Positions 30,294-38,464 of a DNA stretch of 64,000 bases are shown here, in pieces (the stretch's first letter is position 1; every line of letters starts with the position of its first letter). A program made the position numbers and the translations under genes. The stretch covers positions 186,001 to 250,000 of the forward strand of contig MKZN01000004.1 in NCBI GenBank assembly GCA_001938995.1, read 5' to 3'. The stretch comes from Bacillus pumilus. Lineage in GTDB: Bacteria > Bacillota > Bacilli > Bacillales > Bacillaceae. The notes below the pieces were generated by a model. It made no database searches and was not told the DNA's origin. It was given only the letters and a program-made list of their open reading frames with translations.

Positions 30294-31408
30294 TCTACCT
30301 TTTCTCCTTCTCTTGTTTGCGAAGAGGGATTTTCTAGAATTTCATCTGAATCGTTTAGTCCACCGGTAATCTCTGCCCAATGCTGATCTGTGTACTTCAC
30401 TTTCACTTCCTTCTTAACCAGCTTATCTTTATTCAAAACGAATACATAACTTGTTTTACCTGTTTTGATCAGACTCTTAATCGGCACAACATTTAATTTT
30501 TCCTTAGAAGTAATAATTTCTAATATCACGTGGTAACCATTCAATAAATTCTCAGCACTGCCAATTGATACTTTCATACTATACTCAGATAGATTAGATT
30601 TTGTTTCTATTGTATTTTCATTAGGGAAATCTGATATTTCAATTACTTTACCACTCCAGGATTTATCCTTCATTACTTTAGAGGTGATTTTCACTCGATC
30701 CTTTTCTCTAATCGAGGGCTTTTGGAGTTCAGTAACTTGACTTTCCACAATTAAACCTTTACTCATTATATAAATAGCAATTATTCTATTTGTTTCATCT
30801 TTTTTCAATTGAATATACCCAGGAGTTTCCGCACTGATTGTTGAATTATTTAAATCATTTATTTTATCATTTCTAGAACTTTCATTGCTTTTAAGATCTA
30901 AACTTAGTATCTCTTTTTGATGCTTGTTGTCAGCCAATTCTTTCTTTAATTGATCATAAGCAGGATTCTTCTTATCAATTTTTTTCAATTTACTATTTAA
31001 CATCTCGATGTTTTTATTTTTAATCTGTAAATCTCGATTTGTTTTTTGGCTTTCGATGCTCAACTTTTCCAGTTCTCTCTTAAATTCATCTTTGTTATAT
31101 TCCAGTATCTTTTGGCCTTCTTCTACATAATCGCCATTTTTCACCAAAATTTCATTTTTATTATTCTCAATAAAATATGAAGCTGTTTTCTTTGGTTTAA
31201 CAATTCCACTTAATAATTGCGTTTCATCGAAATTTTTTGTAGTTATTTTGGTAAACTTATAAGGCTCTTTACCTTCTTCCCCTTGATTTTTAGACATATA
31301 AATATTAATCGCTACTAAGAAAAATATAAACACCAAAATGCTAATAACGATTACAAAAAATACAAGTTTGTTATTTTGCTTTTTCTCTGTTTGAAATTTA
31401 GTATTCAT
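30290..31408 (-). CDS. HlyD/MacA-like efflux adaptor
   Basis: 372 residues: an N-terminal transmembrane anchor (LVFFVIVISILVFIFFLVAINIY), lipoyl-type half domains (YFIENNKNEILVKNGDYVEEGQKILEY and AETPGYIQLKK), a coiled-coil hairpin between them, and a beta-barrel/membrane-proximal domain. It is the first gene of the operon divergent from the bacteriocin gene. Such adaptors pair with MacB-type permeases for peptide export or self-protection. Confidence 0.87.
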   Translation of the reverse strand: MNTKFQTEKKQNNKLVFFVIVISILVFIFFLVAINIYMSKNQGEEGKEPYKFTKITTKNFDETQLLSGIVKPKKTASYFIENNKNEILVKNGDYVEEGQKILEYNKDEFKRELEKLSIESQKTNRDLQIKNKNIEMLNSKLKKIDKKNPAYDQLKKELADNKHQKEILSLDLKSNESSRNDKINDLNNSTISAETPGYIQLKKDETNRIIAIYIMSKGLIVESQVTELQKPSIREKDRVKITSKVMKDKSWSGKVIEISDFPNENTIETKSNLSEYSMKVSIGSAENLLNGYHVILEIITSKEKLNVVPIKSLIKTGKTSYVFVLNKDKLVKKEVKVKYTDQHWAEITGGLNDSDEILENPSSQTREGEKVE

Positions 31409-31568
31409 TTTTCGCTCCTCTTTATCCTAGTAAATTTACAGACAAAACAAGCTTACAAAAAAAAAAAAAAATAGTCAAAAATAACTTTTTATTACACTTA
31501 TGGGTAAATTTATGTTATAATATACATGTGTACGTACACCATAAATTTAACTACTAGGAGGAAAAAGT
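31409..31568. promoter_or_regulatory. Divergent bacteriocin/transporter control region
   Basis: Plus strand: TACACT (31493-31498), 17 bases, TATAAT (31516-31521), then a perfect 12-bp palindrome GTGTACGTACAC (31528-31539) at about the transcription start, and AGGAGG before the bacteriocin ATG. Minus strand: TTGACT, then A plus 15 T plus G (a 17-base spacer), then TAAGCT. The 15-base homopolymer forms nearly the whole spacer of the transporter promoter. Confidence 0.65.
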
Positions 31569-31850
31569 ATGAGAGCGAGTCTAATTCTTGACCATTTAAA
31601 TCTTTCAAAATTTGAATCAATTATTTTAGCAGGTTTTTTTGCTACAGCTGCGTTAATTGGGATTACATTAAACATAGGTCTGATTGCTGACTTTTTTGGG
31701 ATCAAAATTGCAGCAGATTGGTATCGCCAATTAACTGACTGGTTAGCTGCTGGTGGAAGTTTAACTACTTTTGCAGCCATCGTTATGGGTGTAACTCTAC
31801 CTGCTTGGCTCGCTGCTGCTGCTACTGCTCTTGGAGCGTATGCTGCATAA
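31569..31850 (+). CDS. Circular bacteriocin precursor, gassericin A type
   Basis: 93 residues. The C-terminal part matches subgroup II circular bacteriocins as recalled (gassericin A, acidocin B, plantaricyclin A): IADxFGI at the start of the mature part and GVTLPAW...AAxxALGAxAA at its end. Cleavage after Asn35 would leave 58 residues (I36 to A93), the size of gassericin A, with head-to-tail closure between Ile and Ala. The leader has the NLSKFE segment corresponding to NLGLSKVE of gassericin A. The mature part has 1 Lys, 1 Arg and 3 Asp, so it is near neutral to acidic as expected for subgroup II. It is not pumilarin, which belongs to subgroup I. The ribosome-binding site is AGGAGG, 8 bases before the ATG. 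Confidence 0.9.
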   Translation: MRASLILDHLNLSKFESIILAGFFATAALIGITLNIGLIADFFGIKIAADWYRQLTDWLAAGGSLTTFAAIVMGVTLPAWLAAAATALGAYAA

Positions 31851-32322
31851 TAATAAACTACTAAAAAAGATTATTATCATTTTTAGTTCATCAGTTTTAA
31901 TAGGTTATATTTATGGGAAGATTTTTTTATCGCCCTCCTCTATAACCATAAGAGAGATTGACTATACTTATTTTATTTCACACATCACAATAAATAATCT
32001 GATGTGTATACTATTAATGATTTTAATTTCTTTTTTGGGATCAATTTTTGTAAAAACATTTATTATCGCAAACGGGATTTTAATTGGACTTGTAATATCG
32101 AAATTTCAATCTCTATCATATTTGTTATTATTAATCCCACACGGATTAATAGAAATCCCTGCTCTATTGTTTTTAGCATATGTACTTCTACAGACTTTAG
32201 ATAGGAATAAATTTGATAAGAGAACCCTTAAAGGAATTTCAATCTCTGTTGCTCTTATTCTTCTAGGGGCTTTAGTAGAGAGTTTTATAACTCCCAATCT
32301 CGTTATCAGTAATTTCTCTTAA
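31840..32322 (+). CDS. SpoIIM/DUF95-family membrane protein
   Basis: About 160 residues with five hydrophobic segments; the family signature region FIIANGILIGLVISK...LIPHGLIEIPALLFLAYVL is present. ATG 31840 lies inside the end of the bacteriocin gene (TTGGAGCGT just before it), so the two are translationally coupled. DUF95 proteins are a constant partner in circular bacteriocin clusters, where they are needed for maturation or secretion and contribute to immunity. Confidence 0.85.
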   Translation: MLHNNKLLKKIIIIFSSSVLIGYIYGKIFLSPSSITIREIDYTYFISHITINNLMCILLMILISFLGSIFVKTFIIANGILIGLVISKFQSLSYLLLLIPHGLIEIPALLFLAYVLLQTLDRNKFDKRTLKGISISVALILLGALVESFITPNLVISNFS

Positions 32323-32334
32323 TAAAACGAACGT

Positions 32335-32371
32335 AAACAACAGAATATATTATGTATATTCTGTTGTTTCT
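32335..32371 (+). terminator. Hairpin between SpoIIM-like and downstream gene
   Basis: AACAACAGAATATA and TATATTCTGTTGTT form a 14-bp stem followed by TCTTTAT. It probably acts as a partial terminator or processing site that favours the bacteriocin part of the transcript. Confidence 0.65.
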
Positions 32372-32387
32372 TTATAAAAGGAGAAGT

Positions 32388-32909
32388 ATGAACAAAAAAT
32401 ATATACTAATCTTAATAATTATTGCTTACATATTCGCTTATATGACTTATAGTCATCAGGTAGCCTTAACAATTGGTGATATCGCTAATGTGATTAATAA
32501 ATTTAACATTCCTAAACTATTAATTTCATCCGTAGGATTAGCTTTTAACTTCTTCGTAATTTTCATAATGGTGAATCTTTTTTGGCTTTTCACATCTCTC
32601 GGTATTACATTTAATAAAGGAGAAAACTTGAAAGACTATGAAGTTAAGAAAGCTGATTATTTTATAGTTTTCTTTGGGGTGTATAGTTTACATTTTGCAA
32701 TACTAACGCTAAGTTCTATTTTCCTTGGGGAAACAATTTCAGCAGAAATAAGCGGTTTATTAAAATACTCAAATATTACAGTTGTCTTTGTAACTTTTAT
32801 AATTGTAATGTGGTATCAATTTAAGAAAAATATACTCACAAAAATATCAACGATTTCAATAACTACACTCACTATTATTAATGTTGCTTACACACTAATT
32901 ACTCAATAA
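32388..32909 (+). CDS. Multi-span membrane protein of the bacteriocin cluster
   Basis: 173 residues from ATG 32388 (AAAAGGAG 5 bases upstream). Five predicted helices, with a short polar segment FNKGENLKDYEVKKAD between the second and third. I do not recognise the family; topology resembles Yip1-type or the membrane proteins encoded in gassericin-like clusters. It shares strand, AT-richness and terminator with the bacteriocin operon and is a candidate maturation or immunity protein. Confidence 0.7.
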   Translation: MNKKYILILIIIAYIFAYMTYSHQVALTIGDIANVINKFNIPKLLISSVGLAFNFFVIFIMVNLFWLFTSLGITFNKGENLKDYEVKKADYFIVFFGVYSLHFAILTLSSIFLGETISAEISGLLKYSNITVVFVTFIIVMWYQFKKNILTKISTISITTLTIINVAYTLITQ

Positions 32910-32916
32910 AACAATT

Positions 32917-32953
32917 AGAAACAGACACTATCCTTAAAGTGTCTGTTTCTTTA
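32917..32953. terminator. Terminator at end of bacteriocin operon
   Basis: AGAAACAGACACT and AGTGTCTGTTTCT form a 13-bp stem with a T tail. It is also the end of the convergent zinc-ribbon gene. Confidence 0.85.
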
Positions 32954-32956
32954 ATA

Positions 32957-33148
32957 CTAATTCAACTTTTCTAAATTTGAACATTTCAGACAAATGACCA
33001 CATCTGATATTTTTTTCAATACTGCATCCATCGTTCCATAGGGTTGTTTGTATGAACTGGGCATAGTCATAATGGCCACAAATTTATCATTAGTTTTAAT
33101 TACACCGTTACATTTTGAACATTTTATTTCATTGCTCCTTAAAAACAT
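32957..33148 (-). CDS. Small zinc-ribbon protein
   Basis: 63 residues with two CxxC pairs (KCSKCNG at 9-13 and CLKCSN near the C-terminus), suggesting one zinc site. A probable ribosome-binding site GAAAGGAG lies before the ATG. The function is unknown. It is convergent to the bacteriocin operon and equally AT-rich. Confidence 0.65.
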   Translation of the reverse strand: MFLRSNEIKCSKCNGVIKTNDKFVAIMTMPSSYKQPYGTMDAVLKKISDVVICLKCSNLEKLN

Positions 33149-33289
33149 TGGAAGCTCCTTTCACAATATCATACTTTAAAACCTCAATTTAATAATTCAA
33201 TCCAAAATACAATTTACCTTTATTTGTTTTTTGGCATCAACTTGCTTTCTCCCCCATTTACAGGTAAACTGATGCAAAATCAACGAACA

Positions 33290-33507
33290 AGGCTCAACGT
33301 AGATCTGGAATAGTAGCTTGAATCGATCTTTAACAGAGAGGGAACGGTGCTGAGAAGTTCCTACTGACATCTTCAAGTGAACCTGCCGATTTAGTTCTGT
33401 TTCAAAAAGCGGTTCATACCGTTATCATGACCGAGTGTAAAGCTGTGCTTTAAATTAGGGTGGTACCACCAGGAATGGTCCCTAACTTAAAGCACAGCTT
33501 TTTTGTT
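33290..33507 (+). ncRNA. T-box riboswitch, proline-specific
   Basis: The leader contains AGAGAGGGAA and the apical GGTGCTGAGA element of stem I. A specifier region GAACCTGCC carries codon CCU (Pro). The T-box motif AGGGTGGTACCACC is at 33457-33470. The terminator pairs AAAGCTGTGCTTTAA with TTAAAGCACAGCTTT and then T6. Uncharged tRNA-Pro would favour readthrough. The gene it serves is a broken prolyl-tRNA synthetase, consistent with the specifier. Confidence 0.9.
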
Positions 33508-33530
33508 TTTTTAAAAGGAGGAAAAAGACG

Positions 33531-34090
33531 ATGTCAAAGAAACATTTTGTTGAAAAAATTACAAGCATAGAAGACGACTTTGCCCACTGGTATACAGATG
33601 TTGTCACAAAGGCTCGTCTCGTCGATTATTCAAGTGTTAGAGGCAGTATGATCATTCAGCCATACGGCTTCAAAATTTGGGAGAATATTCGCGACGAACT
33701 TGATCGTCAAATCAAACCCAGAAAGCCTTCTCCAGCAAAAAAAGGATCATATCGAAGGCTTTGCGCCTGAAGTGGCATGGGTGACACATGGCGGTGATTC
33801 CGAATTACAAGAAAGAATCTGTGTCAGACCAACCTCTGTAGTGCTGTTCGCTGAGCATTATAAAAACATCAAACGCCCACACAATCGAAGACATCGAGCA
33901 ACTTCTTGCCGAAGAAAACAGATTGATCAAAGCAATGTGGTGCGGTGATGAAGACTGTGAAAATGACATCAAAGAGAGTACAGGGGCAACATCACGCTGT
34001 ATCCCGTTTGAACTAGAATCTCTTTCTGACACATGTGTCTGCTGCGGGAAACCTGCTTCTGATATGGTGTTCTGGGCAAAAGCCTACTAA
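33531..34090 (+). pseudogene. proS: Prolyl-tRNA synthetase paralogue, internally deleted
   Basis: The ATG after GGAGG opens MSKKHFVEKITSIEDDFAHWYTDVV...[24 protein letters not shown], the N-terminus of eukaryote-like (type 3) ProRS. After about 62 residues the frame shifts: another frame has [26 protein letters not shown]...CVRPTS. After HYKNIK most of the catalytic and anticodon-binding region is missing. The last frame encodes the true C-terminus ([27 protein letters not shown]...CVCCGKPASDMVFWAKAY, TAA 34088). Full enzymes are about 480 residues. The gene is dead while its T-box leader is intact. Confidence 0.88.
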
Positions 34091-34105
34091 TGATGCTTCA
34101 GATTG

Positions 34106-34144
34106 TTGACAAAGGGCTAAAATGAACTTTATTTTAGCCCTTTG
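34106..34144 (+). terminator. Hairpin identical in arms to that at 24.2 kb
   Basis: GACAAAGGGCTAAAAT...ATTTTAGCCCTTTGTC ends the proS remnant. The arms are identical to the hairpin at 24216-24256, and only the loop differs. Confidence 0.7.
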
Positions 34145-34323
34145 TCTTCTTTTCAGCGTGATAGAAAACCTTTGCAGTCTAGGAAGGACGAGTACTGGCG
34201 TGGAGCAAATTTGACATTCGTGAGCACCAGCACGCAGGACTGACAAAGAATGCAAGGGTTTGTCTACACGCTGAAGCATCCTATACGATACTTCTTTTTT
34301 TGTTAAAAAGAGCCAAATATCCA

Positions 34324-34352
34324 TTGACCTCATTCACACAATCCCCTATAAT
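34324..34352 (+). promoter_or_regulatory. Sigma-A promoter of small zinc-ribbon gene
   Basis: TTGACC, 17-base spacer, TATAAT: close to consensus and about 50 bases before the start codon. Confidence 0.75.
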
Positions 34353-34400
34353 TCATATTAATATAATCGGTTTTTAAGACTTTAACTGGAGTGGTGATCT

Positions 34401-34577
34401 ATGAAGCGCTGGCTCTCAATATTTAACGAACGCTGTCCAAAATGTAAAACAGCATTAGATGTCTCGAAGTCCAATGCGTTGCAAGGCAAAGTCGTGAAAA
34501 CATGCCCCAACCTTCATTATCAAAAAGAGTACCACCCAGCACTTGAAACGTATATCGAGCACGATGACATTAAATAA
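34401..34577 (+). CDS. Small zinc-ribbon-like protein
   Basis: 58 residues: MKRWLSIFNERCPKCKTALD, then VVKTCPNLHYQKEYH. One CxxC and a later Cys/His pair suggest a zinc site. It has a good promoter, a GGAG 9 bases upstream, and a strong terminator, so it is probably expressed. The function is unknown. Confidence 0.7.
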   Translation: MKRWLSIFNERCPKCKTALDVSKSNALQGKVVKTCPNLHYQKEYHPALETYIEHDDIK

Positions 34578-34632
34578 AAAAGACCAACACATGGAAAAGA
34601 GCCCTTGCTCTCAGTTGTTGGTCTTTTTCTTA
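34578..34632. terminator. Bidirectional terminator
   Basis: AAAAGACCAACA and TGTTGGTCTTTTT pair over an inner hairpin. It serves the small zinc-ribbon gene and the yrk operon. Confidence 0.8.
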
Positions 34633-35406
34633 TAATAAATCCAGCCAGATTTTAATCGCTGTGGCTGTAATCATCACGGCAAGTGCCCATTGCAAATAAA
34701 CGGCATTGATCTTCTGACCAATCTTCGCCCCAATTGGCGCGGCAATCAAACTGGCCGCCATTAAGACAAGAGCAGGCATGAACATGACTTGACCAGTCAG
34801 CACTTTCCCAGCAGATGCGCCTATCGCGGAGAGAAACGTAATCGCCAAAGACGACGCAATCGTCATCCGGACAGGAATGTTGAGAATCGATAGCATCACC
34901 GGCACTAAAATAAATGCACCGCCTGCACCTAATATGCCCGATACACTTCCGATCACAAAGGCAATACCAGCCGCCAGCCCTTTATGAAAGGTCACCTCTC
35001 CATCCGCTTCTACCTGCTGTCCTTTTTTCGGAACAAGCATTAAAATGACAGCGACAATGGCAAGCAGACCATAAACCACATTGATGCCTTTCTCTGGAAG
35101 GAAATGCGATAAATAGCTGCCTATTAAACTCCCTGCCAATATACTGCTCCCCATATATAAAATCAATGGACGATGTAAAAATCCGCTTTTCCGATACGCC
35201 AGGACACCGCCAAGTGTCGAAAATAATACTTGAATGGCACCAATCCCTGAAACCTCATGTGCCGATAACGCCATCACTCCGACAAGAGGTGGGATATAAA
35301 GCAGCATGGGATAGTTGATCACAGATCCTCCTATTCCGACCATTCCTGATAAGAAGGAACCAACAAATCCGATGATAAATAAAGTAATGAAAAACGCAAA
35401 ATCCAC
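34630..35406 (-). CDS. yrkJ: TauE/SafE sulfur-compound exporter
   Basis: 258 residues, eight transmembrane helices in two repeats: [25 protein letters not shown] near the N-terminus and [21 protein letters not shown] in the second half. GTG start at 35406 with AAGGAGG 8 bases upstream. It is the last gene of the persulfide operon and probably exports sulfite or thiosulfate formed by the upstream enzymes. Confidence 0.85.
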   Translation of the reverse strand: MDFAFFITLFIIGFVGSFLSGMVGIGGSVINYPMLLYIPPLVGVMALSAHEVSGIGAIQVLFSTLGGVLAYRKSGFLHRPLILYMGSSILAGSLIGSYLSHFLPEKGINVVYGLLAIVAVILMLVPKKGQQVEADGEVTFHKGLAAGIAFVIGSVSGILGAGGAFILVPVMLSILNIPVRMTIASSLAITFLSAIGASAGKVLTGQVMFMPALVLMAASLIAAPIGAKIGQKINAVYLQWALAVMITATAIKIWLDLL

Positions 35407-35464
35407 GCTGGTCTCCTCCTTTGCAAAAGGAAAAGGGGCTCCTTCACAGATCCCCCTCTCCCTT

Positions 35465-35695
35465 TTAGGACCCTTTTCTCACCCAGAACTTCAGCACATG
35501 TCCTTCATCCGTCTGCGTGATCAATTCATGTCCGCTTGACTTAGCCCATGCAGCCAAATCAGCTTTAGCTCCTTTATCTGTTGCATGTATTTCTAATACT
35601 TGGCCTTCCGCCAAGTCATTCATTTTTTTCTTCGTCCGAATAATTGGCTTTGGGCATGCAAGCCCGGTTACGTCTAAAATTTGATCTGATGTCAT
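35465..35695 (-). CDS. yrkI: TusA-like sulfur carrier
   Basis: 76 residues: [22 protein letters not shown] (Cys in CPxP, the persulfide carrier site) and a C-terminal KFWVRKGS. It is nearly the same as the N-terminal domain of the fusion protein at 36862, so it is a duplicated module. It carries sulfane sulfur between the operon's enzymes. Confidence 0.88.
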   Translation of the reverse strand: MTSDQILDVTGLACPKPIIRTKKKMNDLAEGQVLEIHATDKGAKADLAAWAKSSGHELITQTDEGHVLKFWVRKGS

Positions 35696-35729
35696 CTGAT
35701 CATCCCTCGCTTCTTTATTTTATTGAACA

Positions 35730-36857
35730 TTATCGAATCGCACAACGGTTTGGACCAATTTCCATGTCACGCTGTGCTTCCTCGTCTGGATTCAGCTTCC
35801 CCATATTGGTATACCGAATGTCTCGATAAGCGTTTGGCTGTGCAGGGAGATGCTGCGTGACCATTTGTCTAAATACGTCTTCATCTTCAATGTTCAGCCC
35901 GTGATTTTCTTCAAACAAAGCGCCTAGCTCCTTCCAAACGCTCCCGTCTTCATTAAGCTCTTCCACGATCATAAAATGTGCAGGCAGCACAATCAATTCC
36001 GTCGAAAGCGCCGTATATCGTGTATAAAGAGTTTCCCTCAAATCACCTACCCAGTCCTCCGCCATACCGGCTAGATCAGGTCGTCCGATCGAATCAATGA
36101 ACAAAATATCGCCTGAAAGGAGATATTGGCCGTCTACGATAAAAGAGGTTGAACCAATCGTATGGCCCGGTGAATAAAGTGCGTGAATATCAATCTCCGC
36201 CGCTCCAATCGTCACACGCTGTCCTTCTTCAAGATGATTGTACTCAAACGTCACCTCTTCGGCGTCTTTTGGCGGCAGCCAGTAGATGGCGCTAGTCTGT
36301 TCAGCCAGCTTTTTCCCGCCAGAAATATGGTCCGCATGAAGGTGCGTATCAAACACATGTGTCACCGTGACATGATGCTTTTTAGCAAATTGCGTATAGA
36401 CCTCCGTCATTCTAGCTGCATCAATAATCGCAGCTTCCCCATTCGACATGATCATATAGGACAAGCACCCCTTGCCCATTCTCACAAATTGGTACAACTC
36501 TCCACTGCCAGTTAAATCACCTATCTTCACTGGCTCTAAATGCTCACTCCATGCCTTCATTCCGCCTTGCAAATAATGGACCGTTCTGCCTGCCTCTGAC
36601 AGCATCTCTGCCACTATAATAGAGGAGCCTTCTTTAGCACAAACCACCAGTACATCTAGGTCATCCGGTACGTTCTCCACCATATCCTCTACGCCATCAA
36701 GTAGCTCAAAGTAAGGTACATTTAAATATTCAACGGCTTTCCCTTCAATCTTCCAGTCCTGCACATCTGATTCGTTTCGTACATCTAACAAAAAGAGAGG
36801 CTCTTTATTGATGATCTTTTTTGTTAACTGTTCTGCTGTCATTGCTTTTATAGTCAT
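35730..36857 (-). CDS. yrkH: Rhodanese/metallo-beta-lactamase fusion, persulfide dioxygenase-like
   Basis: About 375 residues. N-terminal rhodanese-like domain (about 1-105) with active Cys in VVCAKEGSS, then an MBL domain with the metal motif [12 protein letters not shown], a later SPGHTIGS and LPAHF. This is the persulfide-dioxygenase (ETHE1/CstB-like) architecture, with the rhodanese in front. ATG 36857 follows the upstream stop; AAGGAG is 12 bases away, so the start is less certain. It oxidises a low-molecular-weight persulfide (inference). Confidence 0.85.
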   Translation of the reverse strand: MTIKAMTAEQLTKKIINKEPLFLLDVRNESDVQDWKIEGKAVEYLNVPYFELLDGVEDMVENVPDDLDVLVVCAKEGSSIIVAEMLSEAGRTVHYLQGGMKAWSEHLEPVKIGDLTGSGELYQFVRMGKGCLSYMIMSNGEAAIIDAARMTEVYTQFAKKHHVTVTHVFDTHLHADHISGGKKLAEQTSAIYWLPPKDAEEVTFEYNHLEEGQRVTIGAAEIDIHALYSPGHTIGSTSFIVDGQYLLSGDILFIDSIGRPDLAGMAEDWVGDLRETLYTRYTALSTELIVLPAHFMIVEELNEDGSVWKELGALFEENHGLNIEDEDVFRQMVTQHLPAQPNAYRDIRYTNMGKLNPDEEAQRDMEIGPNRCAIR

Positions 36858-36861
36858 CGTT

Positions 36862-37434
36862 TCATTCAGCTCCTTTTTTCTCAATCTTTCCTGTCCAGCT
36901 ATTCATACCTGGCACTACATTGATCAATTGATGAAACCCTTTTTCTTTTAACTTTTGTGCCGCCAATTCACTTCTTCTGCCCGAATGACAAATGACGTAA
37001 ATGAGCGTCTCTCTATTCAATTCTTCAGCACGGTGCTCAATCTCACCAAGCGGAATATGAACAGCTCCAGGGATGTGTCCTCCCTCATATTCATCTAGCT
37101 CCCTTACATCTAAAATAAATAAATCCAGATCATCTTCTACCTTCTGTTGGAATGTGTGCAATGACATTTCTGAAATCATGGATTGGTCTTCCTCCTCTTT
37201 GATGCCGCCCTTACGTATATAATGGCGCAACACATTTCCTTCTACTTCTGTTCCTAAAAATTCGTGACCAGCGCTTTTCGCCCAAGCCTCAAGATCGGCT
37301 TTTGACCCTCTATCTGTTGCTTGAATTTCTAAAACATCTCCTGGTGTTAGTTCATTCATTTGCTTTTTCGTTTTGACAATTGGCATTGGGCACGCAAGCC
37401 CTTTTGCGTCTAATGTCTTAGTTGGTTGCTGCAT
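36862..37434 (-). CDS. yrkF: TusA-rhodanese fusion (CstA-like)
   Basis: About 190 residues: an N-terminal TusA domain ([19 protein letters not shown]) and a C-terminal rhodanese domain with [13 protein letters not shown] 37434 has GAAGGAGG 7 bases upstream. In S. aureus the equivalent CstA takes up sulfane sulfur. It lies between another rhodanese and the MBL enzyme in the operon. Confidence 0.87.
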   Translation of the reverse strand: MQQPTKTLDAKGLACPMPIVKTKKQMNELTPGDVLEIQATDRGSKADLEAWAKSAGHEFLGTEVEGNVLRHYIRKGGIKEEEDQSMISEMSLHTFQQKVEDDLDLFILDVRELDEYEGGHIPGAVHIPLGEIEHRAEELNRETLIYVICHSGRRSELAAQKLKEKGFHQLINVVPGMNSWTGKIEKKGAE

Positions 37435-37480
37435 GTCATGTCCTCCTTCATATAGGGGCGGGGGTATGTTTTTGACCATA

Positions 37481-37840
37481 TTAATCCCTTGAACGCCAAG
37501 CGTTCATACCACCCTTGATATTTGTAATATGAGTGAAACCTTGCTTCTTCAATATTTTTGCTGCCTGCATGCTCCTCATGCCGCTTTGACACATGACATA
37601 TACTTCTTCGTTCTTTTTAAGCTGATGAGCTTGTTCGTTTATGTGAGACAATGGGATATTTTGAAATCCTTTCAAATGGCTTATTTGGAACTCTTCAGGA
37701 GAACGTACATCAATCAACTGTTGTGCATTGTTCAGATTTGATTTCACGTCCGCTGCATCGACTTGTTTCACGCCTCGTACCGGAAGAAATCGGCTCACAA
37801 CCAAACTGATTACGATGATCAATAAAAACGTTTGAATCAT
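37481..37840 (-). CDS. Membrane-anchored rhodanese
   Basis: 119 residues: an N-terminal membrane helix (FLLIIVISLVVSRFLPV) and one rhodanese domain with active-site loop MCQSGMRSMQAA. It is probably displayed on the cytoplasmic face, feeding persulfide sulfur to the soluble enzymes. It is second in the operon. Confidence 0.87.
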   Translation of the reverse strand: MIQTFLLIIVISLVVSRFLPVRGVKQVDAADVKSNLNNAQQLIDVRSPEEFQISHLKGFQNIPLSHINEQAHQLKKNEEVYVMCQSGMRSMQAAKILKKQGFTHITNIKGGMNAWRSRD

Positions 37841-37854
37841 ATGTCATCACCTCA

Positions 37855-38337
37855 TTAGATAAATAAATTCACATTCCCGATTTCAGCGTCAGCTAAGTAA
37901 GCGGCTACACCGGCATATTGAATGTCAGATAATAATTCTTTCTCCTGTAAGCCTAAAAGATCCATCGTCATCGTACATGCAACAAGATTTATATTCTGCT
38001 CCTTCGCCATATCAATGAGTTGCGGCAAAGTCATCGCATGGTGTTTTTTGATGACATGCTTGATCATCTTCGGTCCCATTCCAGCGAAATTCATTTTTGA
38101 CAGCCCCATTCGATCAGCACCTTGAGGCATCATGCGCCCAAACATTTTTTCCAAAAAGCCTTTCTTCACTGGCACCATTTCTTCCTTCCGCAAAGCATTC
38201 AATCCCCAAAAGGTATGAAAAATGGTCACCTCATGATCATAGGCAGCTGCACCATTTGCAATAATATAAGCCGCCATCGCTTTATCATAATCTCCACTAA
38301 ATAAAACAATCGTCGTTCGTTTCTTCTGTTCTTCCAT
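37855..38337 (-). CDS. yrkE: DsrE/F-like protein
   Basis: About 160 residues: IVLFSGDYDKAMAAYIIANGAAAYDHEVTIFHTFWGLNALRK is the DsrE-fold start, and VACTMTMDLLG contains the conserved Cys. AAGGAGG is 6 bases before the second ATG (38337). It is the first gene of the persulfide operon, and its promoter overlaps two CstR-type operators. Confidence 0.87.
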   Translation of the reverse strand: MEEQKKRTTIVLFSGDYDKAMAAYIIANGAAAYDHEVTIFHTFWGLNALRKEEMVPVKKGFLEKMFGRMMPQGADRMGLSKMNFAGMGPKMIKHVIKKHHAMTLPQLIDMAKEQNINLVACTMTMDLLGLQEKELLSDIQYAGVAAYLADAEIGNVNLFI

Positions 38338-38359
38338 CATGCTCCTCCTTATTCTAATT

Positions 38360-38415
38360 ACACCCCCAGGGGTATATTGTGATCAAAAAATATATACATA
38401 TACCGGTAAGGGTAT
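38360..38415 (-). promoter_or_regulatory. yrk operon promoter with two CstR-type operators
   Basis: Two 16-bp sites, ACACCCCCAGGGGTAT (38360-38375) and ATACCGGTAAGGGTAT (38400-38415), share the form ATACC-N6-GGTAT. On the minus strand TTGTTA, 17 bases, TATATG is a possible promoter in which the second site lies between -35 and -10. Confidence 0.65.
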
Positions 38416-38464
38416 ACTATAACAAGTAAAAAAATTCGTCAACCTCCAAAGGCTGAGGAATTTC

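Noticed and set aside
31569-31850. Identity of the bacteriocin as pumilarin or amylocyclicin
   Set aside because: Those subgroup I peptides are about 70 residues and Lys-rich with a different sequence; the GVTLPAW and ALGAxAA motifs here belong to subgroup II.
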